From Alphaproteobacteria bacterium (lineage in GTDB: Bacteria > Pseudomonadota > Alphaproteobacteria > Rhizobiales > Aestuariivirgaceae), in contig JAPLOT010000249.1 in the NCBI GenBank assembly GCA_026400595.1, positions 1 through 30,702 of the forward strand: a stretch of DNA of 30,702 nucleotides, in the 5' to 3' direction. Below are positions 26,050-30,702 of the stretch, piece by piece; position 1 is the first letter of the stretch, and each line of letters begins with the position of its first letter. Made by a program: the position numbers and the translations under genes. Under the pieces are notes generated by a model. It saw only the letters and a list, made by a program, of their open reading frames with translations. It did not search any database and had not been told where the DNA came from.

Positions 26050-27282
26050 TCAGCCCGGAACGAGCCAGCGCTTCATGTCTTCCGACGAATCGCCGACGCG
26101 ATCGGCGGCCACCGTCTTGCCGCTTTCGATCAGCCGCTTGCCGACCATATAGGCGGTGGCGGCATTGGCGGCGTCGACGGCGATGAGCTGGCCCTGACGG
26201 TAGTACCAGACGGAATAATCACCTGTAGCACCGGGGCCGCGGGTGACGACCTGATCGTAGCCGAGATTGAGCCCGGCGATCTGCAGCTTCACGTCATACT
26301 GATCGGACCAGAACCAGGGCTTCGCCGCATAGGCCTGGCCCTGCCCGGCAATGACAGCCGCCGCCGCCTCGCCATGGGCGATGGCATGGGGCACCGATTC
26401 GAGCCGCAGCCGCTGGCCGTGGTAGGGGAAGCTGGCGCAGTCCCCCACCGCGAAAATATCGGGATCGGACGTGCGGCAGAACGCGTCGACCGCGATGCCA
26501 TTCTCGATGGCGAGGCCCGCGGCTGCCGCGAGCTCCGTGTTCGGCATGACGCCAATGCCGATGATGGCGACGTCACAGGGGAAGCGGCGGCCATCCGCCA
26601 GCACCGCTTCGGTGAGCCTGCCATCGACACCCTCGAACGACGCAAGCTTCACGGACGTCAGGATCTCGACGCCATGGCTGCGGTGCAGCGATTCGAAATA
26701 GGCCGAGGTCTCCTTGCAGGCGACACGCTCGAGGATTCGCGAGGCGGCCTCAAGGATGATCACCGACAGGCCGCGCTTGGCGGCGACGCTGGCGGCCTCA
26801 AGGCCGATGTAGCCGCCGCCGATGACCACGGCGCGGGCGCCGTCGCGGAATTCCAGCGCCATGCGGTCGATGTCGGAGATGTTGCGGACCGTGTGAAGGC
26901 CCGAGAGGCCCTTGGTGACGGAGGCCGGGAGCTGGCGCGGGGTGCAGCCGGTGGCCAGCACGAGCCGATCATAGGGAATGCTGCGGCCCGAGGCGAGCGC
27001 CACGCCGTGGCCGGCGCGGTCGATGGCGGTGACGCGCTCGCCCGTAAGGCAGGTGACGGCCTGGGCCTCAAACCATTCGGGCGGACGCAGCAGCAGGCGG
27101 TCGAGCGGCATTTCGCCGGTGAGATACTTCTTCGACAGGGGCGGGCGCTGGTAGGGCAGATGCGGCTCGTCGCCGATCAGCGTGATGGCGCCGCGGTGGC
27201 CGAGGGCGCGCAGCTTGGCGGCGCAGGAGAGCGCGGCCTGGCCCGCGCCGATGCAGACGACGGAGAGCGTGGGATCGGCCAT
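26050..27282 (-). CDS. FAD-dependent NAD(P)H:ferredoxin-type reductase
   Basis: The 410-residue flavoprotein has the ferredoxin/rubredoxin reductase architecture. The FAD-binding site is VCIGAGQAALSCAAKLR near the N-terminus, with PYQRPPLSKKYL and LVLATGCTPRQLP. The NAD(P)H-binding site is VIGGGYIGLEAASVAAKRG at about residues 150-170. A second FAD block follows (DIFAVGDCASFP), then a C-terminal reductase domain (PWFWSDQYDVKLQIAGLN). Such enzymes pass electrons from NAD(P)H to a small iron-sulfur protein serving an oxygenase or P450. No ferredoxin or oxygenase gene is present in the window, so the partner is unknown. It follows the Gfo/Idh/MocA gene after five bases and is co-transcribed with it. 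Confidence 0.92.
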   Translation of the reverse strand: MADPTLSVVCIGAGQAALSCAAKLRALGHRGAITLIGDEPHLPYQRPPLSKKYLTGEMPLDRLLLRPPEWFEAQAVTCLTGERVTAIDRAGHGVALASGRSIPYDRLVLATGCTPRQLPASVTKGLSGLHTVRNISDIDRMALEFRDGARAVVIGGGYIGLEAASVAAKRGLSVIILEAASRILERVACKETSAYFESLHRSHGVEILTSVKLASFEGVDGRLTEAVLADGRRFPCDVAIIGIGVMPNTELAAAAGLAIENGIAVDAFCRTSDPDIFAVGDCASFPYHGQRLRLESVPHAIAHGEAAAAVIAGQGQAYAAKPWFWSDQYDVKLQIAGLNLGYDQVVTRGPGATGDYSVWYYRQGQLIAVDAANAATAYMVGKRLIESGKTVAADRVGDSSEDMKRWLVPG

Positions 27283-27287
27283 TGGCG

Positions 27288-28436
27288 TCAGGCCTTGTCC
27301 GGCTGGCGCAGCAGGGCGCGGGCCTCGGCAGGACCCAGCGGCTTCGGCCGGGTGCAGGTGGTGGCCAGCGTGACGAACTTGCGGCTCTCGCCTGACTTGA
27401 GGATCGAGACCATGATGTCCACCACATGGGCCATGCGGTCGATGGAGCAGCGGATGTCGCGGCGCCTGAGGATGCCCTGCGCCATGTCGGCAAGGCCCGC
27501 CGCGCGGTAGTTGGCAAGCGCCACGCCGGAATGCGTCTGGTTCGGCACGCCGAAGGGATGATCCCAGGCCGGCAGCGGCTTCGCCTCGCCGTCGGGACCC
27601 GCGGCCAGGACCTCGCCGCCGAAGAAATCGGGATCGGGCAGGAAGAGCGCGCCCGTGGTGCCGTAGAGTTCCATGTGCTGGTGGCGGTGGGCATAGACGT
27701 CCCAGCTGGCCGAGAGCGTGACCATGGCGCCCGAGGCGAAGTCGAGCAGCGCGTGGATGGTGGTGGGCGTCTTGACGGCGATCTTCTCGCCCTTGCGCGG
27801 CGCGCTTTCGATGATGCGCTGCCTGCGCGCCATGCCGGCGAGGGCCGCCACGCGCTTCACGGGGCCGAGGAGGTTGACCAGGTTGGTGATATAGTAGGGG
27901 CCCATGTCGAGCACGGGACCGCCGCCTGGCTTGAAGAAGAAGTCCGGATTGGGATGCCAGTGCTCCATGCCGCGGCTCATGATGTGGGCGGTGCCGCCGG
28001 CGATCTTGCCGACGAGCCCGTCGTCCACCGCCTTGCGGGCGAGCTGGTGCGATCCGCCGAGGAAGGTGTCGGGGGCACCGGCCACCTGCAGCCTCTTCGC
28101 CCTTGCGATGCGCTGCAGCTGGCGGGCCTCGGCGATGCTGAGCGTGAGCGGCTTCTCGGTGTAGACGTGCTTGCCGGACTCGAGGATGGCCCTGGACACC
28201 TTGAAATGCGCGGCCGGCACGGTGAGGTTGACGACGATCTGAATGTCATCGTTGCGCAGCAGCTCGGCGACGCTCTGCGCGGTAACGCCATAGTCCTTCG
28301 CGCGGGCGCTGGCAGTCTCCATGTTGAGGTCGGCGACGGCACGGATCTCGATGCCCTTGAAGAGGGGCGCGAGCGTCAGATAGGTGGTGGAGATGTTGCC
28401 GCAGCCGATGATGCCGACGCCAAGTGTCTTCGTCAT
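27288..28436 (-). CDS. Gfo/Idh/MocA-family oxidoreductase
   Basis: The 382-residue NAD(P)-dependent dehydrogenase has an N-terminal Rossmann fold (GVGIIGCGNISTTYL), the family lysine in YTEKPLTLSIAEARQL, and the C-terminal substrate domain starting near GGSHQLARKAVDDGLVG, with GGGPVLDMGPYYITNLVNLL. The family oxidises sugars, inositols and their derivatives at a ring or chain hydroxyl. The TIM-barrel gene ends nine bases before its start and the FAD reductase begins five bases after its stop, so the three are one operon. The substrate is probably a carbohydrate but cannot be named. Confidence 0.92.
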   Translation of the reverse strand: MTKTLGVGIIGCGNISTTYLTLAPLFKGIEIRAVADLNMETASARAKDYGVTAQSVAELLRNDDIQIVVNLTVPAAHFKVSRAILESGKHVYTEKPLTLSIAEARQLQRIARAKRLQVAGAPDTFLGGSHQLARKAVDDGLVGKIAGGTAHIMSRGMEHWHPNPDFFFKPGGGPVLDMGPYYITNLVNLLGPVKRVAALAGMARRQRIIESAPRKGEKIAVKTPTTIHALLDFASGAMVTLSASWDVYAHRHQHMELYGTTGALFLPDPDFFGGEVLAAGPDGEAKPLPAWDHPFGVPNQTHSGVALANYRAAGLADMAQGILRRRDIRCSIDRMAHVVDIMVSILKSGESRKFVTLATTCTRPKPLGPAEARALLRQPDKA

Positions 28437-28445
28437 GTCCGGTCC

Positions 28446-29195
28446 TCAGATCTTGCTGACGTAACTGAAGGAGCGGCGGGCGAAGCGCGCGAGATCCTTC
28501 GGGTTGTCGTGTTCCATGACGAGTGGCATGCAGCGCGGGCCTGCCAGCGCTGCGAGGATCGCCGGCCATTTCACTGTGCCGCTGCCGACGTCGCACCAGC
28601 CGTCCTCGTCGAGGCCCTGACCTTTCGGCGCAATGTCCTTCACATGCGCAGCGGTGATGCGGCTTCCATGTTTCCGGATCCAGGGAATCGGATTGACGCC
28701 GGCGCGGGCCACCCAGGCGACATCGCACTCCCAGTCGATCATGGGGGCCGCATCGAAGATGAGATCGAGCGGGATCTCGCCGCCGGGGAGCTTTGCGAAT
28801 TCAAAGTCGTGATTGTGCCAGCCGAAGCCAAGACCCTCGCTGCGGACCCATTGGCCAATGCGGGCCAGGCGCTTGCCGAAGCGGCGATAGCCCGCGGCAC
28901 TGCGCGGACGGTCCTTCGCATCGAGCCAGGGCGCATAGATCTGGCGGATGCCGAGGGTCCGGGCAATGTCGAGCACGGTGGCGCGCTCGTTTTCGAGCAG
29001 GTCAAGGCCGAAATGGCCGGAGGGCATGGCCAGCCCGTGCTTGTCGAGCAGGCGGCGCAGCGCCGGCGGATTGTCGTAGACGCCGCCATAGCCCTCCACC
29101 TCGCGGTAGCCAGTCGCCGCCAACAGGGCCAGCGTGTCCTTGAGCGGCGGGAAATTGCGGGCACTGTAGAGCTGGAAGGACAGTCGGCTTGGCAT
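28446..29195 (-). CDS. Sugar phosphate isomerase/epimerase-type TIM-barrel protein
   Basis: From ATG 29195 the 249-residue protein reads MPSRLSFQLYSARNFPPL; the 17 codons before it are not conserved in appearance. It belongs to the AP-endonuclease-2/xylose-isomerase-like barrels. Likely metal-site elements are EVEGYGGVYDNP, SGHFGLDLLE, WHNHDFEFAKL, DWECDVAWVARAG, HVKDIAP and VMEHDNPKD. Such enzymes isomerise or epimerise sugars, keto-sugars or inosose. It is the first gene of the operon with the dehydrogenase and the flavoprotein, which suggests stepwise processing of an oxidised sugar. The gap of 150 bases to the upstream cyclase gene shows no clear promoter. Confidence 0.88.
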   Translation of the reverse strand: MPSRLSFQLYSARNFPPLKDTLALLAATGYREVEGYGGVYDNPPALRRLLDKHGLAMPSGHFGLDLLENERATVLDIARTLGIRQIYAPWLDAKDRPRSAAGYRRFGKRLARIGQWVRSEGLGFGWHNHDFEFAKLPGGEIPLDLIFDAAPMIDWECDVAWVARAGVNPIPWIRKHGSRITAAHVKDIAPKGQGLDEDGWCDVGSGTVKWPAILAALAGPRCMPLVMEHDNPKDLARFARRSFSYVSKI

Positions 29196-29345
29196 GGGTG
29201 CGGGTTCCGGTCGCGTTTTGCTGCTTTCTAGCCTGCTGCGTGGCACGGCGCCATCCTTCCTTGCGCCTGCGAAGGTCCGAACCGCTCAAGGGCCGAAATG
29301 GGTCGTGCTTGCCTGCAATGATGGAACAGGGCACAGGCGCGGCCG

Positions 29346-30296
29346 TCAGAGACGCGGGAACGGCTCCACGACCTTGTAGACCTTGATGGGTTCGTCGATG
29401 TTCCTGAGCTGCTGATCGCCCAGGCTTTCGAATTTCACCGCGAGTCTGTTGCGAACCTGGTCGTAGGTGCTGCCCGATATGACGATCCCACCGGCCTCCG
29501 CCAGGGACTGCAGGCGGCTTGCCGTGTTGACGCCATCTCCGAGCAGGTCGTTTCCTTCGACGATGACGTCTCCGAGATTGATGCCGATGCGGAATCGAAT
29601 CCGTCGATCCGCCGGAAGCGGGGCATTGCGCATTGCGACAGCCAGCTGGGTGTTCACCGCGCAGCGAAGCGCGTTGACGACGCTGGGAAACTCGATCAGG
29701 AATCCATCGCCCAGCACCTTCACGAGACGGCCATGGTTGTCGGCAATCTGGTGTTCGAAGACATCGCGCTGCAAAGCGCGGAACTGGAGCCTGGTCGCTT
29801 CCTCGTCGCGATGGCTCATGCGCGAGTAGTCGACCGCATCGGCGAAGAGAATTGCCGCAAGGCGCCGGTTGGCCCGGTCCGCGCTTTCCTTGCGCTCCGC
29901 CAGAACACGCTGGCGAGACGCGAGCGCATCGGCGACAAGCGACCTCAGGTGCTCGAAGTCGATGGGCCGCTCCACGAAATGGAAGGCGCCGCCTCGCATG
30001 GCATTGACCGCCACTTCGATGTCGCCATAGGCGGAGACAAGTATGACAGGAAGCTGCTTGTCATCGTCCTGCAGGCGTCGAAGCAGTCCGACACCATCCA
30101 GTTCCGGCATCTTGAGATCCGAAATCACGATGCCCGGAAACCCATGACGCCCGCGACGCTGAGCGAGCACGTCCAACGCCTCAATTCCATTCGATGCATG
30201 GTGGGTGGTCAAGCCAAGTGGCCGCAAGGCGGCCTCGATCCGGACCAGATTGTCCGGATCGTCGTCGACCACGAGAACCAGCAGCGATTGAGCCAT
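29346..30296 (-). CDS. Response regulator-class III adenylate cyclase fusion
   Basis: From ATG 30296 this 316-residue cytosolic protein joins a receiver domain (about 5-125) to a class III nucleotide cyclase (about 146-316). The receiver has acidic residues near 11-13 and the phospho-acceptor Asp60 in VISDLKMPELDG. The usual switch lysine is arginine (Arg110 in VERPID). The cyclase has both metal aspartates, Asp153 (FADAVDYS) and Asp197 (GDGFLIEF), the lysine Lys193 expected for ATP, and the transition-state pair in GVNTASRL. It should make cAMP under phosphorelay control. No histidine kinase gene lies nearby. A GTG at 30311 is an alternative start. It is oriented like the sugar operon but is probably separate. 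Confidence 0.92.
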   Translation of the reverse strand: MAQSLLVLVVDDDPDNLVRIEAALRPLGLTTHHASNGIEALDVLAQRRGRHGFPGIVISDLKMPELDGVGLLRRLQDDDKQLPVILVSAYGDIEVAVNAMRGGAFHFVERPIDFEHLRSLVADALASRQRVLAERKESADRANRRLAAILFADAVDYSRMSHRDEEATRLQFRALQRDVFEHQIADNHGRLVKVLGDGFLIEFPSVVNALRCAVNTQLAVAMRNAPLPADRRIRFRIGINLGDVIVEGNDLLGDGVNTASRLQSLAEAGGIVISGSTYDQVRNRLAVKFESLGDQQLRNIDEPIKVYKVVEPFPRL

Positions 30297-30702
30297 GGCA
30301 GCCGTCCGCACCTTGCCGCGGGTTCCGATGCAGGATCGACCGAGCTCGGATCAACCGCCGGATGACCGGGTCACAGGCCGATGTTTGCGCAATCGGCCCG
30401 CTCAGGCAAGATGCGAAACCCGGTCAAGCCGGCCCTCCTGGGCGCGGTCTCGCTCCCCGCGGAGAGCAGGCCACCAAGGTCGCCCGGCATGGGCCGGAGC
30501 GGGTCATCAGCCGCGCGCGCTGCAGGCATCTTCGTTTGAAAGTGAAATCGTTTTGGGAGTTGGCGCATGGTTGCTCATTCTCAAGGCGGTTCCGGCCGCC
30601 TCCGGGGTGGTTGCCTCTCGAGGGCCCGAGAGGGTGGCGCGGGCGCTGCCCAGCGCGGGGTAGGATGGTGGTCAGCAAAGCGCCCGTACAGCGCCCGCGG
30701 CC
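30297..30702. other. Right-end stretch with no convincing gene
   Basis: About 400 bases upstream of the cyclase gene. Several short frames exist on both strands, but none has a recognisable family pattern or a good ribosome site. The longest, on the plus strand at 30295-30663, has an arginine- and proline-rich composition typical of a GC-rich chance frame. The region should contain the cyclase promoter, which I could not pinpoint. It also holds one clear inverted repeat. Confidence 0.5.
30376..30398. repeat. Stem-loop upstream of the cyclase gene
   Basis: GGCCGAT at 30376-30382 and ATCGGCC at 30392-30398 form a perfect seven-base stem with a nine-base loop. It lies 80 bases upstream of the cyclase ATG. 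It could be an operator or the terminator of a minus-strand gene beyond the window, although no T tract follows on either strand. Confidence 0.4.

Noticed and set aside
29273..29284. GGTCCGAACC as a third LacI-type site upstream of the sugar operon
   Set aside because: Its arms are imperfect and it shares little with the two matching palindromes near the regulator.
30371..30568. Possible 65-codon minus-strand gene upstream of the cyclase gene
   Set aside because: It has no ribosome site, no recognised family and a composition like chance GC-rich frames; it also includes the stem-loop in its last codons.
30567..30702. Plus-strand frame open to the window edge, after GGGAG
   Set aside because: The Gly- and Arg-rich translation resembles nothing known, and only 45 codons are visible, so it cannot be judged.

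Overview
This 30.7 kb, GC-rich window is a chromosomal, mostly housekeeping segment of an alphaproteobacterium, probably of the Hyphomicrobiales (Rhizobiales) type. The best evidence is gene order: hemC-hemD-mic60-hemY diverging from tsaD-gpsA, lptD-surA-pdxA-ksgA diverging from pepA, and priA close to a small transaldolase and xerC. No phage, insertion sequence, CRISPR array or plasmid gene was seen.

Layout. At 1-3904 a minus-strand cluster reads pabB-pabA-pabC (4-aminobenzoate for folate), a transaldolase, a small monooxygenase-like protein and the start of xerC. priA (plus) meets acs (minus) tail to tail at about 5.8 kb. An EamA-type permease follows, then a minus-strand run of tsaD, gpsA, a YciI-like gene, an EVE-domain gene and a methyltransferase. 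From 11.8 to 16.0 kb hemC, hemD, mic60 and hemY form one plus-strand operon, followed by a tRNA-Thr(CGT) and a secreted sulfatase. A terminator hairpin separates these from the minus-strand lptD-surA-pdxA-ksgA operon (outer-membrane biogenesis, vitamin B6 and rRNA methylation). pepA, a LacI-family regulator, a minus-strand cluster of TIM-barrel isomerase, Gfo/Idh/MocA dehydrogenase and FAD reductase, and a response regulator-adenylate cyclase fusion complete the window.

The most striking feature is that several conserved genes lack internal segments. priA lacks about 100 codons of its C-terminal domain. acs lacks about 42 codons and is out of frame. The EVE gene runs abruptly into a methyltransferase that has lost its own start. 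gpsA lacks the segment with the family's YLPG-type motif. lptD lacks roughly 80 codons of its barrel. The EamA permease has a very short second membrane segment, and lptF-lptG, usually next to lptD, are absent. Neighbouring genes are intact and the edges are sharp, so I suspect collapsed or dropped sequence in the assembly, although real deletions cannot be excluded from sequence alone.

I did not find a convincing new biological system. The best candidates for new biology are the uncharacterised sugar-oxidation cluster at 26.0-29.2 kb with its LacI regulator and a pair of matching operator-like palindromes, and the response regulator-cyclase with an altered receiver site.
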